Shown: one piece after another, positions 22,370-33,744 of the stretch
Position numbering within the stretch: the first letter of the stretch is position 1
Layout: each line of letters begins with the position of its first letter
From: Phanerodontia chrysosporium
Taxonomy: Eukaryota > Basidiomycota > Agaricomycetes > Polyporales > Phanerochaetaceae
NCBI GenBank assembly: GCA_001910725.1
Contig: MJGA01000018.1
Span: 1 to 64,000, forward strand
Reading direction: 5' to 3'
Length of the DNA stretch: 64,000 bases
Translations under genes and position numbers: made by a program
The notes under the pieces: generated by a model
The model's input: only the letters and a program-made list of their open reading frames with translations
What the model was told of the DNA's origin: nothing
Database searches by the model: none

Positions 22370-22582
22370 TCAAAGACAGCGCGAACAATCGGTGCCGACG
22401 CCCATGCAGCAACATGCGAAGGGGTCAGGGAGCTCCGACACTAGGACGTTTGTGCGGATGAAGTCTCCCTTGCCAATGGCAGCGTCACAGCCACCTTGGA
22501 TAGCGACACAGCAGAGGTTATCCGAGGCGTAGGCGGCATAAACGCAAGTGAGAGCGATGAGCGCGGTGGTGATGACCTTCAT
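22370..22582 (-). CDS. Small secreted cysteine-rich protein, paralog 4
   Basis: A 70-residue protein with a signal peptide (about 19 residues, ending AAYAS), then LCCVAIQGGC, the VLVSELPDP segment, ACCCMGVG and final DCSRC-L. Unlike its relatives, it reaches a stop codon one residue after the last cysteine and has no GTACGT donor, so it looks single-exon. It is closest to paralogs 5 and 6. A TATA-like CATAAATG lies about 50 bp upstream. Function unknown. Confidence 0.78.
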   Translation of the reverse strand: MKVITTALIALTCVYAAYASDNLCCVAIQGGCDAAIGKGDFIRTNVLVSELPDPFACCCMGVGTDCSRCL

Positions 22583-23482
22583 GATGGTGGGTGAGGTGCT
22601 GGTGTGCCGGGACTACCTCGGCCGCATGTGCATTTATGACGCCAAAGGGCGGCTAGCACTGTATACTACCGTGATCTATCGGAGGCGTCGCAGCTACAGC
22701 TGCAATCCAGAGCTTCGTCTTCTCTAAATGAGGCAGAGTGGTAGTGACATCGACACATGCCCCACAAAGCTCGCCACACTACGGCCCAGGAAAATATGTG
22801 CACTCCGTCAGCGACTCCACAAAGCAGTGCGGATTTGGAATGATGCCTACCGAGAGATACTGTCATCACCGGTCAGCGGTCAGCATGCTGAGCAAACGGT
22901 CGCTGCCTGTCCTCCGTCTCCGACGCACCGCTGTCTGACGAACGGTGTCGAGCTTCATAAATGGTAAGAATAGCCCCGATACTGACCGGAGGGTTACTTC
23001 GCTGGAGCGTCGCTCCAGAAGCTGATATGTTTCTGTGACAACATTAGACGTTCCCCATCCGTTACGTAGTCGCGTCTCTTTCTCGGGAATGTTGCACGAG
23101 ACGACTTCCAGCCCTCGGACGCACGCCCCTGGAGATCTAGTGTGGCACAGAACGTTCCGGCTGTAACAGTAAACCCTGCCTGATATTGCCCCGCTTGTTA
23201 CCCTAATATACTAAGGCTTCGGTTCGGGTAACTGACGGCCAGATCTTGTCGCTGTTCCTCACACAACATCCACCCGAGCCTGTACGCGTGTATACATGTG
23301 ATGACAGAACGATTCCCTGGGCCTTGCACCGTTAGGATAAGAGCAGCTGTAATGCATACCGACCTCACCGACCTGGAACCATTTCGGAGGGCCGTCGAAG
23401 CACAAATGTCGTGCAGCCAGGTTACACCTTGGGCTAGCAATCAGCACACGCGCACATCTCAGCGGACGACAAGACTACGTAC
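22583..23482. other. Intergenic region between secreted-peptide genes 4 and 5
   Basis: It holds the promoter of paralog 4 and the probable intron/last exon of paralog 5. No other gene was recognised. Confidence 0.4.
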
Positions 23483-23692
23483 GCCACAGCGCGCGCAATC
23501 GTCCCCGGGCGCCGAGCAGCAGCAGACAAGGGGCTCGGGGAGCTGCGATGCCGGCACGTTCGTTCGGACGAAGGCCTCTCTGTTGCCAGCGGCGCCGCAG
23601 GCACCCGAGATGGCGATGCAGCAGACGTCCTCCGAGGCGGAGACACAGACGATGCTGGCGAGCGTGAGGGTTGCGACGGCGAAGAGCTTCAT
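23483..23692 (-). CDS. Small secreted cysteine-rich protein, paralog 5 (first exon)
   Basis: A 70-codon exon with a signal peptide (about 19 residues, ending CVSAS), then VCCIAISGAC, NVPASQLPEP, VCCCSAPG and final DCARCG, immediately followed by the conserved GTACGT donor. If unspliced, the frame stops at 23459. An in-frame ATG further upstream (23776) would bury the signal peptide, so 23692 is preferred. A TATATG lies about 60 bp upstream. Confidence 0.78.
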
Positions 23693-24630
23693 CGTTGGGA
23701 CCGGAGGCTGGGGGTGGTGGCAAAACGGGTCAGCCCTGGGGCTCATATAGGGGTGTGGCATGCGCTGAAGGAGCACGAGCCAACATGCTATCCCGGCTCA
23801 ATAGATCTGAAGCTCCAGCAGTAGGCGCACCTGGAAATCTCGTGTAGAGCTTATATGCTGCCCGGTCACCGTTCGGCGGTGTTACCTGAGACCGGAATTT
23901 CAGCACTTCTCGGAAATGTTCAAGGCACCGACCGTTGCAGTGGCCAACAGAAGCCTCATTGGCCCGAGGAGTCGGAGGGTGCTTACCAGAACCAGTATAC
24001 AAACCTCACGATCGAGAGGCTCCGGGCTTCTCGCTTCTCTCCGTCGCCGGGAATTCGCACGCCTGTTGCACCGTGGTCGCCGCCAAGGGGCGTATCCGAC
24101 TCCACAGTCTACGAGAAGGATCCGTAGCGTCAGAGCGATAACAATATGGCGGTTGGATTTGCGCTTACCTCGAGGGCTCTGAAATCGTGCTTGCGAGAAC
24201 TGGATATCGTGATGCAGGGGGGTATTAGCAAGGCAGAGCGGAACCGCCATCAACATGATCGCGCGCTCGACATAGCGACTGCAAGGCTGATGTACTGGAG
24301 CATAGAACCAGTCTGCCAATTTTTCATGTCATATTCCTGCAGGATATACAGATAATATGCGAAGGGCTGGGATTTGGGGTGTTATGCATACTCCGATTCG
24401 CTGCTTTCAACTTCTTCGGTAACCCTTGAACATCATCTCCCTGAATCTAGTTGTAGATGTGCGCAAACAGGATTCGCCGTTCAGCATGCCTACGCTGGGA
24501 TGTGAATAATGTAACGACCCACATGGACAACAGACAACCCGAGCGACAGAGTGACGTTATCTTGCGTTGAGCTCAAAACTAGGATCATAGGTGAGTGAGA
24601 GCAATGACAATGCATGACGTGGTAGCGTAC
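23693..24630. other. Intergenic region between secreted-peptide genes 5 and 6
   Basis: No gene was recognised. It contains the promoter of paralog 5 and the probable intron/last exon of paralog 6. Confidence 0.4.
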
Positions 24631-24840
24631 GTCACAGCGTGAGCAATCAGTACCGGCTCCTTGGCAGCAGCACACGAGAGGCTCGAGAAGCTGCGATGCC
24701 GGCACCTTTGCGCGAATGAAGTCGTCCTTGCTTGCAGCAGCGTCACAGCCACCCTGGATAGCAATGCAGCAAAGGTCCTCCGATGCAGAAGCAGCAAGTG
24801 CGCTGGCGAGGGCGAGGGCGGCGAGGAGTACGAGCTTCAT
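24631..24840 (-). CDS. Small secreted cysteine-rich protein, paralog 6 (first exon)
   Basis: A 70-codon exon with an alanine/leucine-rich signal peptide (about 20 residues, ending AASAS), then LCCIAIQGGC, KVPASQLLEP, VCCCQGAG and final DCSRCD before a GTACGC donor. It is very similar to paralogs 4 and 5. Unspliced translation would run to 24490 without further family features. A TATATC lies about 50 bp upstream. Confidence 0.78.
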
Positions 24841-25715
24841 TGTCGAGGGCAGGGTAGGTGGCGGTTGTGGTGGAGGAGCTCAGTCGCGAGCCTGTATATC
24901 AACTGGAAGCCGCCTGGCGAAGCGCGAGTAGCACAGTTCCGTTGACAGTCGGGTTCTGCAGCAATATACCCGGAGATCGGTACCCCCGGAGGACTCAACA
25001 CATGCCCAGTGTGCCGGTAGTCTTCTTGAGCCCGCCATCCCAGCACTGATCAAGAAAATTTTGCAAAACACCGGCTATTTGAGCCAGGAGCACATGCACC
25101 GAAGAAATCGCTGGTACAGCATGCTCACCATTTGACATGCCAAGGGCGACGTGGTTCCGAGGGATCTCACCCGCTTCTCTCCGTTATCGAGCGGAGAAGT
25201 CGCATATGGCCCGCTGCATTGCCGGTCAGACGAGCCTCCGACCTGCGAAGACGTCAGTTCAGAGCATCAAGCCTCTGGTAAAGGATGAAATCAATATATA
25301 GTTGGAACTTACATCGCAGTGGCCTGCACGGCATTTCGAGGTTGTACTTATAAGCACATGGACGTTCCGGTGCAAGCCGTGGGAGCAACAGCCCAGAGAG
25401 GAAATGCCATCACCGTGGTGGCGCTCGGCACTTCGGCATTTTGTCTCGTTCTCGTTCACTCGGTTTTGAAGTCGGTCTAACTGACCAGAAAATACTGTCA
25501 AAGCATCCTACCCTCCGCTGTACGTGTATAAATTCCAGTGATCTACATGCAGGATGGGAAGAATAGATACAGGCCCTATAAACTCGTCAAGGACTCCACG
25601 GTACATCATCATATTCTCATCGTGTATCTATCGTTGAATACAGAGTCAATCTCGGAAGTAACATTTTTATCATATTGGTACATCCAATAAATAATGTTGT
25701 AGAGACATATAAGAG
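24841..25715. other. Intergenic region between the two gene clusters
   Basis: It marks the border between the secreted-peptide cluster and the DUF6593-like cluster. No gene was recognised. The last 150 bp before 25715 is AT-rich and probably the 3' flank of the decayed DUF6593-like copy. Confidence 0.4.
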
Positions 25716-26424
25716 CTATACTCGTCCTGGGGCAGGTCTCACTGCCACCTGATCGTGACTTGTGCTTGGGGGCGGGCGGTCCTCGCGTTGCAGCAGCAGA
25801 ACGGAGAGCAGTATGTGATAGATGATGTTCAGGCCAGGTTGCTCAAAGACTATCGTTGGCATCGGAGGTGTGCCGCCGCGTGCGAGAAGGATGTTCGCAG
25901 GGTGAAACGTTGCAAGGTGCGCACGCACGCGCTGGCCGAAGTCCTTCGTCACGCACTAGCGCGGCTTGAAGACATTCATGTGCACGGACACGTGATATAG
26001 AGGCCTCCCGTCTGCCGCCTCTGGTGACGGCATAAGCACCATGGTACTTGGATCACGCTAGACAAACAAATAGCGGATCCCGCTGAATGGAATTGTCAGA
26101 ACTTTCACTGCAGCGGTAAATATCGCGGGCACGTACAACTGGATTGATGGTGGCCGTGTCTCATCGATACAATCTGTGCAGCCGTAATCGTCTGGTTGGA
26201 GAGGAAGACCTCTCTGTCAGCGGGAACTACAACAGCGTGTTCAGACATAGTAACAGATGTGGGAGCTGCACATATATTGAATGATGATTCCCCGTGAAGA
26301 GCGTAGCTGTTGATGTCGCGATGAGGACCACAGTGGTCATGTAGTATCAAGGCACGTACCTCGGAGGCGCTCCTGAGAACGTTGGCGAAAGAGCCCTAGA
26401 CGGAAGCTGGTAGGGACTGAGCAT
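25716..26424 (-). pseudogene. Decayed DUF6593-like gene (copy A) with internal deletion
   Basis: Exon 1 (26360-26424) and exon 2 (about 26165-26307) are recognisable by phase and by the Pro-rich N-terminus shared with copies B and C. The third exon follows with an in-frame TAG early and a second TAG right after NVFKPR. Sequence then jumps straight into the last exon (TKDFGQRVRAHLATF...), so the parts equal to exons 4 and 5 of copies B and C are missing. The C-terminal exon remains open to 25716. Stops plus deletion make this a pseudogene of the B/C subfamily. Confidence 0.75.
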
Positions 26425-26920
26425 CCTTGAGCACTGGAAGGAGGGACAGAGAACGAGTCGCTCGCGCCTGATACTGTTTGACGGGATTGGCGTCTTTCCC
26501 TTGGTCTCTCCATCAATTTGTCGGACTTCTAGCTCCTCGGCATCTATCAAACCTTGACCTACAATGACATTGAGCACCTAAGGAGAAAGGGTTGAAGTTA
26601 GCCTCACCAATGTATCACGGTACAGAATGGGGTCCTGGTGAGTCAAGGCTGCTCAACAGGTCGTTGGCATGTCTGAGTCATTATCTTTGCGAGTCTTCGC
26701 GAACAGAGTTAAATGAAGGAAATGTGAAGAGAAAGCGACTCGCTGGCACTGGGAAAATCTGGTGAACCTTTTTGTTAATACGTCTAGCAAGCATAATTAT
26801 ATCCTAAGACACAGTGGAGAGGGAGGTCATCATCACAGTATGCGGGAGTACGACTGTCGAGCCGCAGCGCGGAAGTCGTCTCTGTGAGCCACACAGACTT
26901 CCGCATCCGAGTCCGTGATA
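26425..26920. other. Intergenic region between DUF6593-like copies A and B
   Basis: Contains the former promoter of copy A. No further gene was recognised. Confidence 0.4.
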
Positions 26921-28048
26921 TCAATCACAGCGTACGGGCAACGGATACTCCTGGCGCTGCAAAATCAAAAGCGACAGGATAATGTGGTCTGCGAGATCGA
27001 CTCCCGGTTGCTCCACGAGGAGTGACGGCATCGGCGCGATTCCCTCACGTGCAGAGAGCAGGCCGGCCGGGTTGTACGTCGCGAGGTGTGCAATAACTTT
27101 GTCTTTCGAATCCTTGAGTATGCACTGCACCCGCTCGTTAGCAAGGAGTCGAGAAGGAGATTGTTGCCACAAAGGCGGATGCTCACCTTGAATTGAATGC
27201 CCATGAACGCGTCTCGCGGGCCCAAGACGGACTCAGGTGCCCACTGTAGATTGGTGTCGTTGACGGACCATCTAAGCACAGTCCATTCCTGTTTCGGCTG
27301 AAATCGATAATCGGTTCAGAACGCGGTCAGTGGAAAAGATAAATACTAACTAACCTTGCTCAAATACCGCGCCTTGAACTTGACCACATCCTTGTACAAC
27401 TTCGCAGTGGAGCCGATTACGACCCGGTTGAAGCGTTCGTACGGCCCATGTCTAAAAGACGAGATGCATTAGTTCTTTGCGGGAGCCATAGAGGTACGTA
27501 TGCACCTACTCGAACTCGCCCACATAGGGCCCATCTTCGGACGCGCCGCGTCGCATGACCGTGATGAACGATTGAGGTCTGAGGACGTTCATATGGACCG
27601 ACAGGTGGTACAGCGGCCGGCTGTCCGCGGCCTCAGGAGGCGGCAGTAGCTGCGCCGCGTTCGCCGAGAGCTGCGAAAAACTGTAGCGCAAACCGCTGTA
27701 GACAACAGTGAGCACTGCGGCGACGGTTGCGACTGAAGCTGGACTTACAACTGCATGACTACTGGTGGCAGCCGCCCGCCATCGCAAGAAGATCCTGCAC
27801 GTGTTGTGGTCTGCACTGTGAGCGTGGAGCCACCGGAGGGATATCCTGTAAGGGATTCATCTGCAGATGGGTCGTACTGCACGGTCGGCGCAGGTGATGC
27901 GGATCTGATGGAGAGTGTGTCGACCGCGGTATGATAACTGACCACAGTCGTGGGTGAGCACTTTCATGCGGGAACCGACGACGACTTACCTCGGGGGAGC
28001 CTCCGAGTACACCGGAGACGGCGGAATGTTGGAATCGCTGCTCGCCAT
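26921..28048 (-). CDS. DUF6593-like protein, copy B
   Basis: Six exons (27990-28048, 27749-27937, 27510-27695, 27355-27451, 27187-27297, 26921-27124) give 281 residues with all GT-AG junctions in frame. The N-terminus is Pro/Ser-rich (PPSPVYSEAPP), followed by a low-complexity linker. The conserved domain comes next: YSFSQLS, PLYHLSVHMN, ITVMRRGAS, GEFE, then an R-F/W-x-W-type strand region (LRWSVNDTNLQW). It ends in the signature hydrophobic segment DHIILSLLILQRQ. This matches the layout of basidiomycete DUF6593 proteins, whose function is unknown. No signal peptide or clear membrane helix is present. Confidence 0.78.
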
Positions 28049-28379
28049 TCTGGATGGGATTCGGGTAGCAACCTGCTGCACATAGAACGATGGTCATATA
28101 TACCACAACACACGTTGGTACCCACAGGTGATGCGTGAATACTGCGTGGCTGTGGTCGCTTCAAGATGTGCAGTACAGCATCAGACATACTGTACCTGAT
28201 GGGGATGATCAACCTTAATTATGAGCATCAACGGTCAACACAGTCCGATTGGGGGCAAAGAAGACAGTGATAGATGGATTGTATCCGAGCGAGCGTCATC
28301 AGAACGGTCAGGTTTTCGCATCGTTATTTCTTACGGCATAGCAGGCGCGAAAGTCGATTCGGACTTGACGAACAGGTTA

Positions 28380-29451
28380 TTACGCGCCAGAGACGGGCGG
28401 AAGCGGATAGTCCTGACGCTGCAGCACCAGGAGCGAGAGGACGATGTGGTCTATCAGGTCGACTCCTGGTTGCTCGACGACCAGCGACGGCATCGCTGGG
28501 ATGCCTTCGCGCGCAGTCAGGTAATTGCTGGGTTGATACGTCGCAAGGTGCGCAAGCACGGTTCTGCCCTGCTTGTCCCTGAGAAGGCACTGCACACGTC
28601 CATCAGTCAACCTCTCCCAAGCGCGTCTGACGGAGATCCTCTCACTTTATAGTGGAAGACGATGCGCGTGCCTAGGCTGATGTCGGGCTCCCAGTGGAAA
28701 ACAACGTTGTTGAATGTCCATTTCAGCGTGTTCCATTTCTGCTCTACCTGCAGCAGACGGCGAGCTCGACAATGCACAGCCGGAGACCGAGGGACTAGCA
28801 GCTTACCCTGTACAAATGCCGCGCCTTCAGCATGATGACCTCGTTGAGGGGCTTCGCAGTAGATCCAACTACGACGCGGTTGATGCGCTCGTACGGCCCA
28901 TGTCTTATTACCAGGATATCAGCTCTCTGTCAGTGGAGCTAGATGGACGAACTCACTCAAACTCGCCAGCATACGGCCTGGATTCAGATGACCCCCGACG
29001 AAGCACAGTGATGAACGATTGCGGCTTGAATAGGTTCATATGCACTGATATATGGTATAACGATCGACTGTCCGGAGCCTGCGGCAAAGGCACGAGCTGC
29101 ATGGAGTTCGTGGTGAGCTGCGAGAAGCTGTAGCGCAACCCGCTGAAGATCTCATTCAGCCATGAAACTGGAAGGTATGGCTCGCGAAACTTACAATTGG
29201 ACAGCGGGAGACGCGGATGCAGGTGCTGCCTCAATGCCAGCCGGTGGCAGAAGGACTGTGGGCGGCACGGAAGGGGTTGCATGAGTGGTAGGCGCGGGGG
29301 AGACGGATCTGATAGAGTAGGTATCCTCTCGGGCGTGGTAGCTACATGGTGACGAGTTAGGTTTGTTTGGGAAACATTATGAATCGGCTCACCTTGGAGG
29401 AGCCTCTGAGTATGCTGGAGAAGGCGGACGGTTGGGAACACGGTCGGCCAT
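28380..29451 (-). CDS. DUF6593-like protein, copy C
   Basis: Six exons (29393-29451, 29195-29341, 28957-29142, 28807-28903, 28646-28747, 28380-28589) give 266 residues. Exons 1, 3 and 4 have exactly the same length as in copy B, and phases agree, so B and C are a recent duplicate pair. Landmarks are PPSPAYSEAPP, YSFSQLT, LYHISVHMN, ITVLRRGSS, GEFE, LKWTFNNVVFHW and DHIVLSLLVLQRQ near the C-terminus. The linker after exon 1 is the most diverged part. Function unknown. Confidence 0.78.
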
Positions 29452-31261
29452 GGTGACAGGGCAAGATTCAGTGACTGTGTCTATGGGCCCAAGGACACGT
29501 CGGATGTGTTCTATTGTCGTTGGACAATCCTTCCGAGTGGGTGTGGACACTGCGTCACAGTTGGCAGCTGAAATACGAATGACAACGTGGGCGCGCAAGG
29601 GGAGTAGGATCGTGGATGCAGTGCTTGAGCTACGCCCTTCCCGCGAACGCCCACAAGCAGAACCCACACTCATCAATGAGAAGCCACACAGGCAGTGCGC
29701 ATCCTATACCAGACAGAGCCCTGCACACCGATAATCAGACATCCATGAACCAAACATATAGGGACTCACCGCCTCCTTGCTACTTAGGCCTCTAGCTGAA
29801 ATGCCGCCATAGTCGAGATGTAGCTGATTCTCCCATGTCAGCCCCAAGCGTTTCAACACGGAGGTCGAGGCTGTGCTTCGTCCTCTCGCTCTGGGAGTAC
29901 GGGTAGGATGTATGCATAGGTCAATTGTAGAGTCACAATCGGGCCAACAAAAAGAGATGGACGTCTACAGAACGATGTGATTCGGCAAAGCTCTAGCCAG
30001 AGATAGTGAGCGGGAAGCAAGTGCATGACCCTTCAGAGGCGCTTATCCAACGGTGACAGCTTACTTACCGAGATATAAACACTTGCTTACTGCTCGCTGA
30101 AGCCTTCAGCATCAGTGCTTACCCAGTAACAACGAGCAAGTAAGCACAACTTCCTGAAGGGATCCATGGCGTTCGCCTTACTCGAACACGACCACGGCGC
30201 TATACATGGATCTAGGCGTAACACTAACTGCAGCACAGCTCAGGGTCCTGTTCACGTCGGTGTCCTGCGTCAAACTTGTTTGACACAAGAACATAAGGAA
30301 AATGCTGAAAGGGTACAGCCTACCCGCAAGTGCCTACTTAGTATATTCCAGCCAAGACAGAAAGGGAAGACTTTCTATGGGATTATACAGGCACCAAGGC
30401 ACTGGAATCACTGCACAAACACCCCCCCTGATCACCCCAAATGATCGAGCACGATCAACTGCACTAGTCTCGATCACAAGGCCACTGATCACGATCAAGC
30501 GATCGAATACTCAAGCCTCGATCGCACAGCCCCCTGAAACGCGATCAGAGAATCAAGGGTGCACCTCAGAAGCTGGAAAGCGACTCATCGCCAAGCAGTA
30601 TGAGTCAGAAAAGAAGGAAATTAGGGTATGGGATGACTAAAGGCTCAATCAGCACGACAGATCATTAGCTGATTGATTATGGAACTACTTTTCTCTGCGA
30701 CAAATTGGAAGAGCATGGGAGCTCAGCCAATCAGGTTGCATGATCATGTACCCCATAAGGGAATTTCAAATATACCTACAGCAGTATATATACAGCCGTA
30801 GGTAGCCCACTAAATACCAATCCAAATTTCCCCAAAGCAGAGCTCTCAAAGTGTCAGAGCTGGGATTGGCTTCCTGAGCAAACCCGTTGCTCAGTATCCA
30901 GTAGTACGTATCAAGAGGCACAGAAAGCCTACTGACAAGAGTTATTTGAGTACCCAGAAGGACCATACCTGGAGAAGAGTTCAAGGACTTCAACTGGAAG
31001 TCAAAGCCATAATAACTGCAGAGCAATAAGCATCGAGGCTATTGCTTGAGTTATTTCCCCCACCCCAACATCCTGCATATTCTCAAGACTCTGAGGATAA
31101 GCCTTGTCACTCCCACACACTACCCTACAACCCCCAACGAACGACTGGAGACCCTCCGATCCAAAGTCGCGATCCGAGAATCCAGGCGGTTTAGCAAGAA
31201 CGTTGACCACGGCCTAACCACCCAACCTCAACACTTCCTAATCACCGCAAAAGAAGCGTCG
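29452..31261. other. Intergenic region with an AT-richer non-coding island
   Basis: No gene was recognised. From about 30030 to 31100 the sequence is AT-richer than its surroundings. It carries a GTAAGC/GCTTAC-rich patch (30058-30150), a cluster of GATC sites (about 30430-30560) and a TATATATA (about 30784). It may be a decayed LTR or other old insertion; no boundaries or duplication could be fixed. Confidence 0.35.
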
Positions 31262-32354
31262 TTACATCGGGAAGTAGCAATCCTGCTGCAAGAGGAGGAC
31301 CGTGATGAGGATGTGGTCTAGGAACTGGCGGCCTTCGCTCTCGACCGTGAGCGCCGCCATTGGCCGCACGCCGTCCAGGGCCTGGAGAGGGTCTGGCAGG
31401 AAGAACGTCGCCAGCACATGCAGAAGCTTCTTCTTCGCAGGGCTCGGGCACGTGCACTGAGAGACGCGTGAGCAGCGTCGGGACGCGCCGCAGCTCTGGC
31501 ACACGCACCCTGAACGACATCCGGCTGCGCCCCTGGAGCATGTCGAACATGGGGTCCCAGTGCAGCGCGACGCCGTCGAAGCTCCAGCGGAGCCGCGGGT
31601 GCTCAAAACGTGCCTGCGCGCACGAGTGAGTGTGCGCGGCGCGGCGCGGAGGGAGGCGGGCGCACCGGGCTGTGGTCCCACGCGAGGACGGGCCTGCCGA
31701 GCATTTTCGCGACAGGCCCCATCGTGATGCGGTTGTGCCGCGCAGGCAGGCCGATCCTGCGTGGGCCGTCGATGCATCAGGGCCGACGGAGGCAGCGGAA
31801 ACAGGGGAGGACGCGCACTCGAACTCGCCGACGTACACGCCGTGCTCCGACGCGCCGCGGTGCACGACCGTGATGTGCGACGCGGGCCGGAAGCAGTTCG
31901 TCTCGACTGCGATGTGGTACAGAGGCCGGCTGTCTGCGGAGCTCGCGGGAGGGAGGAGCAGCATCGAGCGGTGCGTCAGCTGTGAGAAGCTGTACGTCGT
32001 GCTGCCACGGGTTTGAGGTATGTTCTGCGGCATAGGGCTGCTGCATTGTGCTCACCGTCCCACGGCAGGCTGAGGCGGCTCGTTGGACCGCCACGAGAGA
32101 ATGACGGGGTCATTTGACCCGTAGTCAGGGAGCAGGGTCGCAGAGCTACTCGCTGTCGGGGCGGGCACTGAACTGGGACGTAGGGTTGTAACCTCGTCAT
32201 GTTCCGCACTCTCCCTCGAGTGTCTCGTCGAGGCGGTCAAGGTGCTACAGCGGGACACTGACCCGAAGTCCTCGTGAGTGCAGTAGCTCGGAGGCGGGGG
32301 TGAGGCTGGGGGTATCAGCGACGCTGATACCCAGTCGTTGTGCGAATCCGACAT
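31262..32354 (-). CDS. DUF6593-like protein, copy D
   Basis: Five exons (32056-32354, 31819-32001, 31666-31756, 31509-31613, 31262-31456) give 290 residues with consistent phases. The N-terminal 100 residues are a Pro/Ser-rich linker. The domain follows: YSFSQLT, PLYHIAVETN, ITVVHRGAS, GEFE, LPARHNRITMGPVAKML, LRWSFDGVALHWDP and a C-terminal DHILITVLLLQQD. It belongs with copy E to a second subfamily, distinguished by the LPAR-NR-T segment and the KKK-L-VATF start of the last exon. The coding sequence is notably GC-rich. Function unknown. Confidence 0.78.
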
Positions 32355-32635
32355 CGGGAAAAGACGCGAGCCGGCACAGCAGGTCGCTCAACTATTATGT
32401 AGCTCGCCAGAGAGGCAGTGCAGACAGTATCAACAGCTTAAGGTTGCTGGCGGTGTAACCGCGGTGGGCACATATGATGTACGATGTCTTGGCATTAGAC
32501 CGTGCCTGAATACAGGCCTTACTAAGAGACTCGTGACGGGACACGCTATCAGGGTGGGGGACGCCATCAAGGCTTCAGCGGAGTCCTCGGAGCAGGGGGC
32601 TCGAAGCATAGACGACCCATTTGCAGGGCGCACTG

Positions 32636-33744
32636 TCACGTCATGAAGCCAATATCCTGCTGCAGTATCAACGTCGTGATGAGGATCTGGTCCAGCGCGT
32701 GCTGCCACTCCCGCTCGACCGTGAGTGTGGCCTTTGGACGGATGCCGTCCACGGCGCGCAGCGGGTCCTGAGGGTGAAACGTTGCAACATTGAGGAGCGT
32801 CTTCTTCTTTACGGGATCCGGAGAGGTGCACTGCGGAGACGTGAGCCGATGTGTAGAGGGTGCGGCGGATGGATGCGTACCTTGAAGAACATGCGGTGTT
32901 TTCCCTGCACCATCGTGACGGGGTCCCAGCGTAGGATGACGCCGTCAAAGTTCCAGTGCAGGCGCGGAGGTTCGAAGCGGGCCTGCAGCGTGCCCATAAG
33001 CCAGTAAACGTGGAGAAAACAAGGTAGGGTTGACGTGCCACATTGTGATCCCACGCGAGGGTCGGCCGTGAAAGCAATTTCGCAACGGAGCCAATCGTCA
33101 CTCGATTCAGTCGGGCGGGCAAACCAATCCTGCAGGCATTATACGTCAGGATTTGAGCGTACATCAAGGACCAGGACCTACTCGAACTCTCCCACATACG
33201 CCCCATTCTCCGTGCCACCTCGCCGGATGACCGTGATGTGCGACGCTGGGCGGAAGCAATTGACCTTGACGGCAATGTGATACAGCGGCGCAGGATCTGG
33301 TGAGTCTGGCGGAGGGAACATGAGCATCGAGCGGTACGATAGCTGCGAGAAGCTGTATGTGAGACTGCGGAAGCTCATCAGACTTCGTGTTCCCGAGGTG
33401 TTGCTTATGATGATCACCTTTGCTGCAGAGGCTGTGATGGCCCGCTAGGTTGGTAGGTCAATACGACCACGTCGTCCGATCCATACCGAGGGGGTTGCGG
33501 GGCGGAGGTTGCCGGAGTAGGTGTGTGGACCCTACTCAGCGTGCTACTGCTGTGTCCGCCGTCGGGCTGTTCGAGATGCCAGGACGAGCCAGAACTGGCA
33601 TCTACAGGCTCCTCGACTGTGTAGTAGCTTCCACTTTGCTCAGTTACGCTCGCAAGTCAAACGCACTGAGGATGCTCACCTGGGTGGAGGTGGAGAGGGA
33701 GGCGGAGGCGGGATGGAAGGCGGTTGCCACTGCTGATCGGACAT
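32636..33744 (-). CDS. DUF6593-like protein, copy E
   Basis: Six exons (33680-33744, 33418-33627, 33182-33364, 33042-33129, 32881-32982, 32636-32830) give about 280 residues. The second and last exons equal those of copy D in length where homologous (183 and 195 nt). Landmarks are a Pro-rich start (PPPPPSPPPP), YSFSQLSYRSM, PLYHIAVKVN, ITVIRRGGT, GEFE, LPARLNRVTIGSVAKLL, LHWNFDGVILRWDP and DQILITTLILQQD. The donor after exon 4 (GTGGCA) is weak, so that junction is less certain. Confidence 0.75.

Noticed and set aside
13127..24840. Assignment of the secreted cysteine-rich family to hydrophobins
   Set aside because: Hydrophobins have eight cysteines but in the order C-CC-C-C-CC-C; here it is CC-C-CCC-C-C and the mature part is shorter.
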